Positions 8,345 through 19,855 of a stretch of DNA of 64,000 nt are shown piece by piece; position 1 is the stretch's first letter; every line of letters begins with the position of its first letter. The stretch is from contig NZ_CP151951.1 of NCBI RefSeq assembly GCF_038592985.1, positions 2,471,001-2,535,000 of the forward strand. The letters run 5' to 3'. Both the position numbers and the translations under genes were made by a program. The notes below the pieces were generated by a model that was not told the DNA's origin, ran no database searches, and saw only the letters and a program-made list of their open reading frames with translations. The DNA is from Paenibacillus sp. FSL R10-2782 (GTDB lineage Bacteria; Bacillota; Bacilli; Paenibacillales; Paenibacillaceae).

Positions 8345-9861
8345 CCGCTGTACATTCACATTCGATGAGCGAAAAGGTCAAAAAACGCGCCGAGCTGGCC
8401 CTGAACGACGATTTTCTGCGGAATGCGGTTCGTTTCACAACCGAGCGTTTGCGCAACGGGAAGCAGGCGGCTTCAGAGCAGCATGGGAATTGGGAGGAAT
8501 GGCGTGAGCGGGGCCGTCAAATTCGGCTGCATACCATTGCCCATCTGGACTATTATCTAAACCTGTTTGTGGACAATGCCCGGGCCAACGGGGTGCATAT
8601 CCATTTTGCCGATACAGCCGCAGATGCCGTACGAATTACGCTGGATATTGCTGCTCACAATCAGGCCCGGTCTGTTGTTAAATCCAAGTCGATGGTGTCG
8701 GAGGAGCTACACTTGAATCAGGCGCTGGAGGGCGTGGATATCGAGACTATTGAAAGCGATCTTGGAGAGTACATTATTCAGCTTGCAGGTGAGGCCCCGT
8801 CCCATATCGTCATTCCGGCGATTCACAAAAACCGCTATCAGATTGCCGAACTGCTGTCCAAAGAAGCGGGCGAGGAACTGTCTGCGGATACGACGATTTT
8901 GGCTGGTTTTGTCCGCAAGAAGCTGCGTGAAAAGTTTCTGGAGGCGGATATTGGCATGACTGGCTGTAATTTTGCCATCGCGGAGACGGGTTCCATGGTG
9001 CTGTTCGAAAATGAAGGCAATGCGCGGATGGTATCTACTTTGCCTAGAACACAAATTACGCTGATGGGTATGGAACGGATTATTCCATCATGGACGGATT
9101 TGGAGGTCATGGCTACATTACTGCCACGTTCCGCTACCGGACAGAAGCTGACGATGTATATGTCCGGCATCTCAGGCCCACGGCGCAGTCAAGATGCCGA
9201 TGGGCCTGAGGAAATGCATATCATCATCGTAGATAACGGGCGCTCGCTACAGCTAGGCAATCCCGAGTTTCAGGAGCTGCTGAATTGCATTCGTTGCGGG
9301 GCGTGTCTGAACGCCTGCCCGGTTTATCGCCACATTGGCGGACATGCGTATGGCGGGACCTATAGCGGACCTATCGGTGCGGTGCTTACGCCTGCCTTGC
9401 ATGGCAACATCGAAGAGTGGAACGATATCGCAAGTGCGTCCAGTCTGTGTGGTGCGTGCTATGAAGCCTGTCCGGTCAAAATACCGTTGCATGATATGCT
9501 GGTCTATTTGCGCAGACGCAAGGTGGAGGCCGGACAAGGAGATAAGCTGGAAGCGGCGGGGATGAAGGGCTTTGCGACCGTTGTTTCCAGCTCGAAGCGA
9601 TTCACAGCGGCGATTCGGCTGGGGCAGATTGCCCAGAAGGTGGTTGTCCGTAAGGGAGAAATTACGCTGAAGCTTGGTCCCCTAAAGGGCTGGAATACGT
9701 ACCGCGTGGCCCCCTCTCTGGCGAAAAAATCCTTCCGTCAGCAATGGAACACACTGGAACGTGAGCTGGAGCAGGAACGTAACGTGATGCAGCCTGACGT
9801 TCGCAGCCGAATGGAGACGATTTTGGAAGATAGAAGTAAAGGAGGCAGACAGCATGAGTGA
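8341..9861 (+). CDS. lutB: L-lactate utilisation iron-sulfur protein LutB
   Basis: This 506-residue protein has an N-terminal LUD domain (residues roughly 70-300, with ADIGMTGCNFAIAETGSMVL) and a ferredoxin-like region with two 4Fe-4S binding motifs, CIRCGACLNACP and CGACYEACP. This is the arrangement of B. subtilis LutB (YvfW). It would relay electrons within the LutABC lactate-oxidising complex in the cytoplasm. The start overlaps lutA by four bases and the end overlaps lutC by eight, so the three are translationally coupled. Confidence 0.92.
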   Translation: MTAVHSHSMSEKVKKRAELALNDDFLRNAVRFTTERLRNGKQAASEQHGNWEEWRERGRQIRLHTIAHLDYYLNLFVDNARANGVHIHFADTAADAVRITLDIAAHNQARSVVKSKSMVSEELHLNQALEGVDIETIESDLGEYIIQLAGEAPSHIVIPAIHKNRYQIAELLSKEAGEELSADTTILAGFVRKKLREKFLEADIGMTGCNFAIAETGSMVLFENEGNARMVSTLPRTQITLMGMERIIPSWTDLEVMATLLPRSATGQKLTMYMSGISGPRRSQDADGPEEMHIIIVDNGRSLQLGNPEFQELLNCIRCGACLNACPVYRHIGGHAYGGTYSGPIGAVLTPALHGNIEEWNDIASASSLCGACYEACPVKIPLHDMLVYLRRRKVEAGQGDKLEAAGMKGFATVVSSSKRFTAAIRLGQIAQKVVVRKGEITLKLGPLKGWNTYRVAPSLAKKSFRQQWNTLERELEQERNVMQPDVRSRMETILEDRSKGGRQHE

Positions 9862-10609
9862 ACAGAATAGACCTTCTGCGCAAGCAAAGGCGGCCCATGA
9901 AGCGTGGCTCCATCAAATGGAAGCCGAATCCCGCGCCAAGCAGGTGCGCTTTATGGATAGCATTGCAACGAAGCTCAAGCGTCCGCGACAGACGGAGCCG
10001 CCCGTGCAGCCGTTTCGCGGCGCACCTGCATTCTGGCATGAATTCGATTGGAGCGCGGAGCAGCGCATCGAAGAGTTTACCGCCAACTTTACCAGTGTTG
10101 GCGGGCATGTCGTGCGTCTGCCGAATCTGGAGCAGACGGCAGGCTGGATCGCGCGCAAGGCGCGAGAGCTGGGGGCGGCTTATATCATCCGGCAGAATGA
10201 GCCGGACCTGGATGCGCTCCAGCTGGAATCGGCGCTGCCGGAAGCCCGTCTATCGGTGTGGAACACCGATCCAGTCGAGGACTGGAAGGCACGCGCAGCC
10301 GAGGCGGATATCGGCATCGTCATCGCCGATGAAGCTGCCGCCTACACCGGATCGGTGGCGGTGCTGTCCTCACCGGAGAAGGGCCGTGCAGTCAGTTTGC
10401 TGCCGACGGTGCTGATCATTCTCCTTCCGCTGGAGCGTCTGCGGACGCGGCTGGGTGAAATTTTAAGCCGCTTTGACGAAGTAGGACGTGAGCAACTGCC
10501 CGCAGGCATTCATTTTATTACCGGACCCAGCCGTTCGTCGGATATTGAAAATGATCTGACCATTGGCGTACACGGACCCGGCATCGTTTATACGCTGTTA
10601 ATTGGTTAG
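9854..10609 (+). CDS. lutC: L-lactate utilisation protein LutC (LUD domain)
   Basis: This 251-residue protein has the C-terminal LUD domain seen in LutC (YvbY): the stretch ADIGIVIADEAAAYTGSVAV then LLPTVLIILLPLERL, and a glycine-rich GPSRSSDIENDLTIGVHGPG end. It is the third component of the lactate oxidation complex. ATG 9854 follows AAAGGAGGCAGACAGC and lies inside the end of lutB. The gene ends 13 nt before the convergent LacI-type gene, with no obvious terminator hairpin between them. Confidence 0.9.
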   Translation: MSEQNRPSAQAKAAHEAWLHQMEAESRAKQVRFMDSIATKLKRPRQTEPPVQPFRGAPAFWHEFDWSAEQRIEEFTANFTSVGGHVVRLPNLEQTAGWIARKARELGAAYIIRQNEPDLDALQLESALPEARLSVWNTDPVEDWKARAAEADIGIVIADEAAAYTGSVAVLSSPEKGRAVSLLPTVLIILLPLERLRTRLGEILSRFDEVGREQLPAGIHFITGPSRSSDIENDLTIGVHGPGIVYTLLIG

Positions 10610-10622
10610 TTTGTGGATGGAG

Positions 10623-11600
10623 TTAGCAGGTAGACTGGCGGACCTTCAACTCAAAAGCAAGGGAGGTTGGCTCCAAAGGCTGGCTGTTCAACTGTCGATA
10701 CAACGTACGGAACATTTCCTGTCCGATGCGCTGCAACGGATTCGTAATATTGGTCAGTCCCATGGCGTCGGCTACCTGACTTTCGTCAGCTTCAAAACCG
10801 ACCACCGCCAAATCCCCTGGAACATTCCAGCCCTTACTGCGGGCGGCAGAGATAATACCACAGGCCACAAAATCATTGGTGGTCATGATGGCATGTGGAC
10901 GTTCCTTTAATGAATCCAGCTTGGCGAACGCCCGCATTCCGTCCTGCACCGTATGGATACCGCTGAGCAACCATTCCTCATTTACTGGCAGCTTCCTTGC
11001 CGTATGCAGGTCATAATAGGCCTGGAGTCTTCTTTGGCTGTTTATGCTGTTTTTCCTGCCCACGGTGCAGGCGATTTTTTCAAATCCCAGCTCGGCCAAA
11101 TGCTCTAATCCGATCCGAAATCCTTCATAATGATCGAGATAAATAGATGAAATCTCTTTATTTTTTAATGGCTCACAGGTCACAATCGGCCCATATTGGG
11201 TATAACGCCTCACAGCAGACCAGTCCAGCATACGCCGTAAAATGACGAGCCCGTCCACTTTTTTCTGCCTCAATAACTCTAACGCCGCGCTCTCCAAATC
11301 CCGCTTTTCCTCCGTCTGGTAGATGAGAACTTGATAATCCTGCTCTTTACCCGCATTGGATACTCCCTTGATGATTTGCATGTAATAATTGTTAATCGTT
11401 GGAGTCATGATCCCGATGACCTTGGTACGGCCCACTTTTAACTGTACCGCATTAATATTCGGAATATAATCCAGTTCCCGAATCACTTCCATCACCCTGG
11501 TCCGCGTAGCCTCACTGACATAAGGATGATGATTCAGTACCCGAGATACAGTACTTGTCGATACCCCTGCGATTTCAGCAATTCTTTTAATATTATGCAT
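10623..11600 (-). CDS. LacI-family transcriptional regulator
   Basis: This 325-residue LacI/GalR protein starts MHNIKRIAEIAGVSTSTVSR, the canonical helix-turn-helix, with the hinge region after LDYIPN. The rest is a periplasmic-binding-protein-like sensor domain (VIGIMTPTINNYYMQIIKGV and later TTNDFVACGIISAARSKGW, DLAVVGFEADE). The frame continues upstream to 11726, but ATG 11600 has GGAG 9 nt before it and gives the family start. It is divergent from a GH1 phospho-glucosidase gene, which it probably controls (inference from position). A near-perfect palindrome lies between the two genes at 11632-11647. Confidence 0.9.
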   Translation of the reverse strand: MHNIKRIAEIAGVSTSTVSRVLNHHPYVSEATRTRVMEVIRELDYIPNINAVQLKVGRTKVIGIMTPTINNYYMQIIKGVSNAGKEQDYQVLIYQTEEKRDLESAALELLRQKKVDGLVILRRMLDWSAVRRYTQYGPIVTCEPLKNKEISSIYLDHYEGFRIGLEHLAELGFEKIACTVGRKNSINSQRRLQAYYDLHTARKLPVNEEWLLSGIHTVQDGMRAFAKLDSLKERPHAIMTTNDFVACGIISAARSKGWNVPGDLAVVGFEADESQVADAMGLTNITNPLQRIGQEMFRTLYRQLNSQPLEPTSLAFELKVRQSTC

Positions 11601-11631
11601 AGAATTCAACTCCAAAAATTTAGTTCTTGAC

Positions 11632-11647
11632 CTGGAATGCATCCCAG
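11632..11647. promoter_or_regulatory. Candidate LacI-family operator palindrome
   Basis: CTGGAATGCATCCCAG is a 16-bp inverted repeat with one mismatched pair, in the 155-nt divergent gap between the LacI gene and the GH1 gene. A related GGAATGCAT core recurs at 11685-11693 and GGAATGCA at 11746-11753 just before the GH1 start. LacI-family operators are palindromes of this size, though a central CG pair is more usual than the GC seen here. Confidence 0.45.
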
Positions 11648-11659
11648 ATTGTAGCATGA

Positions 11660-13219
<1,560 letters not shown>

Positions 13220-13236
13220 ACGGAGGCGTATGAAGC

Positions 13237-14091
13237 ATGAAAGGCTTGAGCCTGCTCTTATGCCTAATCTGGGGCTTTAATTTTGTCATCATGAAATTGG
13301 GCAATGGAGCCTTTGAACCTGTCCAATTTGCCTCTTTCCGGTTTCTCACGGGCACGCTGTTTCTGTTTGGAATTCTCTTTTGGAAGCGGGTTCCCTATCC
13401 TGACAGGCACGCGATGAAATGGGTTATACTCTGCGGAATTCTCCAGACTACCTATTTTAATATTGCGATTCAGATTTCCCTGAACTACATTAATGCTGGC
13501 TTAACCTCTGTGCTTACGTACAGCATGCCGTTATTTGTATCCATTATGGCGCATTTTCTTATTCCGGGTGAGCGACTCAACACAAGCAAAACGATTGGAA
13601 TTGCTACAGGCATGATGGGGCTGTTATTTGCTATGGACATTCATTTGGGCGGCAATTTGTGGGCCATGCTGCTTGGAGTGAGTTCGGCGATTGCATGGGC
13701 ACTTTCCAACCTGATTATCAAGCTCAAGCTCCAGCATTGTGATAAAATCCAGTTCACGACCTGGCAGATGGCGTTCGGTGCGTTCGGATTATTATTGTAT
13801 TCCCTGTTGTTTGAGCGATGGGAGCCGCATTTTAGCGCTGCGTCGATCTTTTATATTTTATTTTCCGGTATTGTGGCGTCGGCTCTGGCATTCCTGCTGT
13901 GGACCCATATTCTCACCAGAATGGAAGCGAGTAAAGCTTCTGTTACACTGTTGCTGGTTCCCATCATCGGTGTTGTATCCGGCTGGATTTTTCTTCACGA
14001 GGAACTCAAAGCTGCTACCTTGCTTGGCATTTTTTTAGTACTGGCAGGCATCTGGATTGTGAATCGTTCAGGGACTCCGAAGTCGCAGTAA
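13237..14091 (+). CDS. EamA/DMT-family membrane transporter
   Basis: This 284-residue protein has about ten hydrophobic helices in two EamA repeats, as in the drug/metabolite transporter superfamily (RhaT/YdcZ-like permeases). The first repeat begins LLLCLIWGFNFVIMKLG and the second ends with LFWTHILTRMEASKAS-type and GIFLVLAGIWIVN segments. ATG 13237 is preceded by GGAGGCGTATGAAGC, and the gene starts 17 nt after the GH1 stop, so they are probably cotranscribed. The substrate cannot be read from the sequence. Export of a sugar or metabolite related to the GH1 reaction is possible, but members of this family are diverse. Confidence 0.8.
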   Translation: MKGLSLLLCLIWGFNFVIMKLGNGAFEPVQFASFRFLTGTLFLFGILFWKRVPYPDRHAMKWVILCGILQTTYFNIAIQISLNYINAGLTSVLTYSMPLFVSIMAHFLIPGERLNTSKTIGIATGMMGLLFAMDIHLGGNLWAMLLGVSSAIAWALSNLIIKLKLQHCDKIQFTTWQMAFGAFGLLLYSLLFERWEPHFSAASIFYILFSGIVASALAFLLWTHILTRMEASKASVTLLLVPIIGVVSGWIFLHEELKAATLLGIFLVLAGIWIVNRSGTPKSQ

Positions 14092-14120
14092 GCGGCTGGA
14101 AGGCTTTTTTTAATAAAGGG

Positions 14121-14171
14121 TTGACAGTAAAAAAGAAACTCTATTATAATAAAGTCAAGAAAACGGTTACA
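14121..14171 (+). promoter_or_regulatory. Sigma-A promoter and overlapping cre site of the bgl operon
   Basis: TTGACA (14121-14126) and TATAAT (14145-14150) are perfect boxes spaced by 18 nt. Just downstream, 14157-14171 reads AAGAAAACGGTTACA, which fits the CcpA cre consensus with a single mismatch and would cover the transcription start. This predicts catabolite repression of the licT-bglP-bglA operon. Confidence 0.8.
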
Positions 14172-14190
14172 GAAATGAATTTTATAATTT

Positions 14191-14280
14191 CAGGGTGTTA
14201 CTATTTTAGGCATAACCTGAATGGAGTTCCGGTAAGTGGGCGATAACGTCTATTAAGCGGTGTTCTGTTCAGGTTTTTTA
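14191..14280 (+). promoter_or_regulatory. RAT antiterminator and overlapping terminator 1, upstream of licT
   Basis: A ribonucleic antiterminator sequence (14191-14220, with AGGGTGTTACT and AGGCATAACCTGA) overlaps the left arm of a terminator: AACCTGAA at 14214-14221 pairs with TTCAGGTT at 14268-14275, followed by TTTTTT. This is the standard LicT/SacY switch: the activated regulator binds and stabilises the RAT hairpin and so prevents termination. Confidence 0.88.
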
Positions 14281-14349
14281 GTGTGTTCACATTTTTTAAC
14301 AGAGTCTCTTTAAAAAATGGCCTTCCAGTAAATAAAAGCAGGTGGTCGC

Positions 14350-15192
14350 ATGATTTTGAAGAAAGCGCTTAACAACAATGTCGTATTAGCAGAGGAAGAG
14401 GACGCCCAAGAGGTCATTGCGACAGGGAATGGAATCGCATTCAACCTGAAGCCGGGGGATACCATCGATGAGCGGAAAATCACGAAGCTGTTTGTAGTCA
14501 AAACTCAGGATCTATCCGCGAAGCTGGCGGATTTGCTGAAAGATGTGAAGATGGAATGCATTGAAATTGCAGATGAAATCGTGGAGTATGCCAGACCGAG
14601 ATTGGCCGGAGACATTAGTGATTATATTTATCTGGCCTTGATTGACCATATTTCATTTGCCATTGAACGGCATGCAAGGGGAACCCCGATTGAAAACCGG
14701 TTCCTATGGGAAATCAAGCGGTTTTATCGCGAAGAATTCGCGATCGGAAAACATGCGCTGGAGATGATCCGTAACAGGATCAACATTACGTTCGATGAAA
14801 ATGAAGCCGGATTTATTGCTCTGCATTTCGTCAACGCCCGTCTGGATAACCAGAAGCTAGACCTGACGCTAAAAACGTCAAAAGTCATCAAGGATATTAT
14901 GGATATTGTAAAATATCACTTCAATGTTGAGTTTGATGAAGATTCATGGAACTATAACCGATTTGTAACTCATCTTAAATTTTTTGCCCAGCGGCTTTTT
15001 GCCCATGAATCGGCAGATCCACAGTACATGAATTTGTTTGAAGACCTGAAAACCAAATTTCCGGAAGAGCACAGATGCGTACAAAAAATAGGGGTTTATG
15101 TGAATAAGCAGTTTGAACAGAAACTAACCAATGATGAAATGATGTACCTTATGATCCACATTTCCAGATTGGTCAACAGAACAGAAAACTAG
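14350..15192 (+). CDS. licT: BglG/LicT-family transcription antiterminator
   Basis: A 280-residue RNA-binding antiterminator. Residues 1 to about 55 (MILKKALNNNVVLAEEE to KLFVVK) are the CAT RNA-binding domain, followed by two PTS regulation domains with conserved His residues (ALIDHISFAIERH and FIALHFVNARLD in the first, MMYLMIHISRLVNR at the end of the second). In the family, EII phosphorylation of PRD1 switches the protein off when substrate is absent, and HPr phosphorylation of PRD2 links it to glucose status. It is flanked on both sides by RAT/terminator pairs, so it controls its own gene as well as the PTS permease. Confidence 0.93.
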   Translation: MILKKALNNNVVLAEEEDAQEVIATGNGIAFNLKPGDTIDERKITKLFVVKTQDLSAKLADLLKDVKMECIEIADEIVEYARPRLAGDISDYIYLALIDHISFAIERHARGTPIENRFLWEIKRFYREEFAIGKHALEMIRNRINITFDENEAGFIALHFVNARLDNQKLDLTLKTSKVIKDIMDIVKYHFNVEFDEDSWNYNRFVTHLKFFAQRLFAHESADPQYMNLFEDLKTKFPEEHRCVQKIGVYVNKQFEQKLTNDEMMYLMIHISRLVNRTEN

Positions 15193-15279
15193 CAGGGTGT
15201 TACCATTCGTGGGCATTACCTGAGTAATTTCGATACTAAAGTGCATTTTGGTATCGGATATTACTCAGGTTTTTTTTAT
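15193..15279 (+). promoter_or_regulatory. RAT antiterminator and overlapping terminator 2, between licT and bglP
   Basis: A second RAT (15193-15222, CAGGGTGTTACC and GGCATTACCTGAGT) starts right after the licT stop. Its end overlaps the left arm of a strong terminator: ACCTGAGTAAT (15218-15228) pairs with ATTACTCAGGT (15260-15270), with an inner CGATAC/GTATCG stem, followed by eight or more T. The same regulator is expected to act at both sites. Confidence 0.9.
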
Positions 15280-15309
15280 ATCAACCAGAGAGCATTGGAG
15301 GCAGGCGCT

Positions 15310-17199
15310 ATGAGCAAGCATGATGAATTAGCGAAATTCATTGTAACAAATGTAGGCGGAGAGGAAAATATCCGTGATCTGTACCATTGTATGACCCGTC
15401 TGAGATTTACACTCAAGGACAAGAAAAAAGCCAACAAAGAGGCTTTGGAAAATTCCGACGGGGTCATTTCCGTGATCGAAAGCGGAGGACAGTACCAGGT
15501 GGTGATCGGCAATCATGTTAGCGAGGTCTATGATGCGATTGCGGGGAATTACAACCTTCAGGTAAAGAGCGGCAACAATGAGAAAGAGGACCATTCAAAG
15601 GAAGGTAATTTTATCAGTCGAGCCTTTACCGTCATGAGCTCGATCTTCCAGCCGATTGTACCTGCTTTGGCTGGTGCAGGGATGCTGAAAGCTATCCTGG
15701 TTATTCTTACGCAGTTAGAGTGGCTGGACAGTGCCTCCAGCACCTATGCTATCCTTGCTGCCGCAGGCAACGGTGTGTTTTACTTCCTGCCACTGATGTT
15801 AGCATTTTCAGCTTCGAGAACGTTCAAGGCCCAGCCTATTGTATCTGCCGCCATTATGGCCGCTTTGCTGGAGCCTAACTTCACCAAGCTGATGGAAAAC
15901 ACGGGGGATATATCATCCTTTATCCATATTCCCGTTGTCCTGATGAGTTATACGACATCCATTATTCCTGCTATTTTAGCCATTTGGCTGTATTCATATC
16001 TGGAACGATTCCTGAAGCGAGTGGTTCCGAAAAGCATTGAATTATTTATGGTTCCGCTCGTTTCCTTATTAATTATGGTTCCGCTTACTGCCATTGTGAT
16101 CGGTCCGCTGGGAGTGTACACCGGTAAAGGCATTGCAGATGGTATTGAATTTTTAAGTACACAAAGCGGTCTCTTGACCGGGGCCATTCTGGGAGGCGGC
16201 TGGACCTTCCTGGTGATGTTTGGTTTACATTGGGGGATTGCACCTGCGATGATCAACAATCTTTCCCTCAAAGGGTTTGATACGATCCGACCCATGATGG
16301 CTTCCGCGACCTTTGCCCAATCCGGTGTCGCTCTTGGGGTCTTTCTGAAAGCCAAGGACAAAAAGCTGAAAGCTTACGCTCTGTCATCTATTCTCCCTTC
16401 ACTGTTCGCCGGTATTACGGAACCTATCGTTTATGGGCTGTCCGTGAAGCTGAAAAGACCGATGATTGCCGCCGTAATCGGGGGAACGATCGGTGGGGCC
16501 ATTGCCGGGCATTTCCAGACAACCGTGCTCGCTTATGTGTTCCCTGCCATAACGACTATTCCAGCGTTCTTTACGAATACTATTGCTTTTTATTTGATCA
16601 GCATCACCATTTCATTCGTGATTACTACCGTATTAACTTATATTCTGGGCTTTAATGAAGGTAACGGGGCAACGGATGCGGAGACAGGAAAGACGGAACC
16701 AGAAAAATCCGGGCCTGCCTTACAGACAGAATCTGGACAAACCGTAGTCATTGAGAGTGTCTATGCTCCTATAAATGGCGTAATTGTTCCGCTTCATGAA
16801 GTGCCTGATCCTGCGTTCTCTACGGAAGCGATGGGTCAAGGTATAGCCATTTTGCCGAGCGAAGGAAAGGTATATTCACCCGTCTCCGGGGTCGTCTCGC
16901 TCGTATTCCGAACCGGCCATGCGGTGGCCATCACCTCTGACAACCATCTGGACCTGTTAATTCATGTGGGACTGGATACGGTTAAGCTGAAAGGCGATTA
17001 TTTCACAAAGCATGTGGAGCAAGGGCAACAGATTGAAAGGGGAGACTTACTGCTTGAATTTGATATTCCGAAAATCCAGGCAGCCGGTTATGACCTGACC
17101 ACTCCGATTATTGTTACCAACAGCACTGCTTACCAAAAGGTTACCCAAACACAGCAAAAATCCGTAGATTTGCAAAGTGTTTTGCTCACAATACATTAA
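15310..17199 (+). CDS. bglP: Beta-glucoside PTS permease, EIIBCA
   Basis: The 629-residue permease has three fused PTS domains. EIIB is N-terminal with phospho-accepting Cys27 in YHCMTRLRF. EIIC is a membrane domain from about residue 105 to 460 (with VPALAGAGMLKAILV and GITEPIVYG). EIIA is C-terminal, with active-site His552 in LLIHVGLDTVKLKG. It imports and phosphorylates aryl-beta-glucosides or cellobiose-type sugars and also phosphorylates LicT. The open frame begins at 15241, inside the terminator hairpin. ATG 15310 with GGAG 9 nt upstream is the likely start. Confidence 0.93.
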   Translation: MSKHDELAKFIVTNVGGEENIRDLYHCMTRLRFTLKDKKKANKEALENSDGVISVIESGGQYQVVIGNHVSEVYDAIAGNYNLQVKSGNNEKEDHSKEGNFISRAFTVMSSIFQPIVPALAGAGMLKAILVILTQLEWLDSASSTYAILAAAGNGVFYFLPLMLAFSASRTFKAQPIVSAAIMAALLEPNFTKLMENTGDISSFIHIPVVLMSYTTSIIPAILAIWLYSYLERFLKRVVPKSIELFMVPLVSLLIMVPLTAIVIGPLGVYTGKGIADGIEFLSTQSGLLTGAILGGGWTFLVMFGLHWGIAPAMINNLSLKGFDTIRPMMASATFAQSGVALGVFLKAKDKKLKAYALSSILPSLFAGITEPIVYGLSVKLKRPMIAAVIGGTIGGAIAGHFQTTVLAYVFPAITTIPAFFTNTIAFYLISITISFVITTVLTYILGFNEGNGATDAETGKTEPEKSGPALQTESGQTVVIESVYAPINGVIVPLHEVPDPAFSTEAMGQGIAILPSEGKVYSPVSGVVSLVFRTGHAVAITSDNHLDLLIHVGLDTVKLKGDYFTKHVEQGQQIERGDLLLEFDIPKIQAAGYDLTTPIIVTNSTAYQKVTQTQQKSVDLQSVLLTIH

Positions 17200-17203
17200 A
17201 TAA

Positions 17204-18643
<1,440 letters not shown>

Positions 18644-18685
18644 AAAATAAAGGGGTACAATCCTTTAATTCCATAAAAGTCAGGA

Positions 18686-18726
18686 ACGAACCGGCCCGAG
18701 ATACGATCTTTGGCTGGTTCGTTTGT
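18686..18726. terminator. Bidirectional terminator between bglA and the sensor kinase
   Basis: ACGAACCGGCC (18686-18696) pairs with GGCTGGTTCGT (18712-18722), one G-T pair, between two convergent genes. Short T and A stretches flank it, so it could serve both strands. Confidence 0.65.
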
Positions 18727-18733
18727 ATATGGA

Positions 18734-19840
18734 CTAGCGAGAATGGTAGAGAGGGAAACGAGTTTCAAAATCCGTCTGCCTGCGGCTGCTTCTAACCGAA
18801 ATACTGCCATCGTGCAGCTCGGTAATGCTTTTCGTAATCGCCAGCCCCAGCCCGGTACCTCCAGTTTCCTTGGAACGTGATTTGTCCACCCGGTAAAAAC
18901 GTTCAAAAAGATGCGGCACATCTTTTGAAGGAATCGGAGTTCCGTAATTGGTGCAGATGACCACAGCCTCGTCGCCCTCGCGTCCCACTGTAATATCCAG
19001 GCGCTTGCCGTCTTTTCCGTATCGAATCGCGTTGGAAAACAGATTTTCATACAGACGCACCAGCTCGTCCGTATCAGCCAAAATCCGCACGGGCTCGACT
19101 ATTCGCACGCGGTAGGTCATGTCCGCCTGTTCCAGTGAAGGGACAAATTCCTCGGCCAACTGGGTAAGCAATTTGCCAAGGTCTACAGGCTCCAGTTCCA
19201 GTGGCAGACTGCCGCCGCTCACGCGTGTATATTCAAACAGCTCGTCTATCAGCTTTTTAAGCGTCAATGATTTTTCATAGGCAATGTTCACATAGTAGCG
19301 CAGCTCAATTTCGTCCCGGTAGCGGTCGGTTTCGATATATTCCAGAAAACCGATGACAGATGTTAGCGGGGTGCGGAGATCATGGGATACGCCCGTAATC
19401 AGGTCGCTTTTGGCTTTGGCGGAAGCCCGTTCCTCTTCCATAGAGAGACGGAGCTTGTCCGCCATAGTATTCATATTTTTTGCCAGCGTCCCCAGCTCAT
19501 CCGCCGAAGAAACGGGAATCGAGTAGGACAGATGCCCGTCTGCGAATTCCTGCATACCGGTCGTAATTTCGCGTAAATAACCAATCGTATTTTTGGAAAA
19601 GCGAAAAAAGAAATACACATACAATGGCAATCCGCCCATGATCATGATCACTGGAGAACCAATGTTGTTCACAGCCCAGCGAATCAGGCGAGTGCCAAAA
19701 AACGAACGTGAAGGGTTCAGCCACAATAGCAAAGATGCCCCATTGTAAAATACCATCAGAATCAGTCCGGTTAAAGTAAAGGCGGCGAGGCTAAGGGCTG
19801 CCAGCTTCCATCCCAACGTATCGTATCGTTTTGCCTTCAA
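18734..19840 (-). CDS. Sensor histidine kinase (VanS-like)
   Basis: A 368-residue membrane sensor kinase. Two hydrophobic segments (about 12-34 and 59-80) enclose only a short external loop. A HAMP-like linker runs to about residue 135, the phospho-acceptor is His153 in GVSHDLRTPLT, and a C-terminal ATPase domain has the N box (LFSNAIRYGKDG) and G boxes (GTGLGLAI). The start is TTG at 19840 with GGAGG 9 nt upstream; an ATG nearby is in another frame and stops at once. It begins 15 nt after the response regulator stop. The short sensor loop suggests it senses the membrane or cell wall, as VanS and BceS-like kinases do (inference). Confidence 0.88.
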   Translation of the reverse strand: MKAKRYDTLGWKLAALSLAAFTLTGLILMVFYNGASLLLWLNPSRSFFGTRLIRWAVNNIGSPVIMIMGGLPLYVYFFFRFSKNTIGYLREITTGMQEFADGHLSYSIPVSSADELGTLAKNMNTMADKLRLSMEEERASAKAKSDLITGVSHDLRTPLTSVIGFLEYIETDRYRDEIELRYYVNIAYEKSLTLKKLIDELFEYTRVSGGSLPLELEPVDLGKLLTQLAEEFVPSLEQADMTYRVRIVEPVRILADTDELVRLYENLFSNAIRYGKDGKRLDITVGREGDEAVVICTNYGTPIPSKDVPHLFERFYRVDKSRSKETGGTGLGLAITKSITELHDGSISVRSSRRQTDFETRFPLYHSR

Positions 19841-19855
19841 GACATAAGTCCTCCA

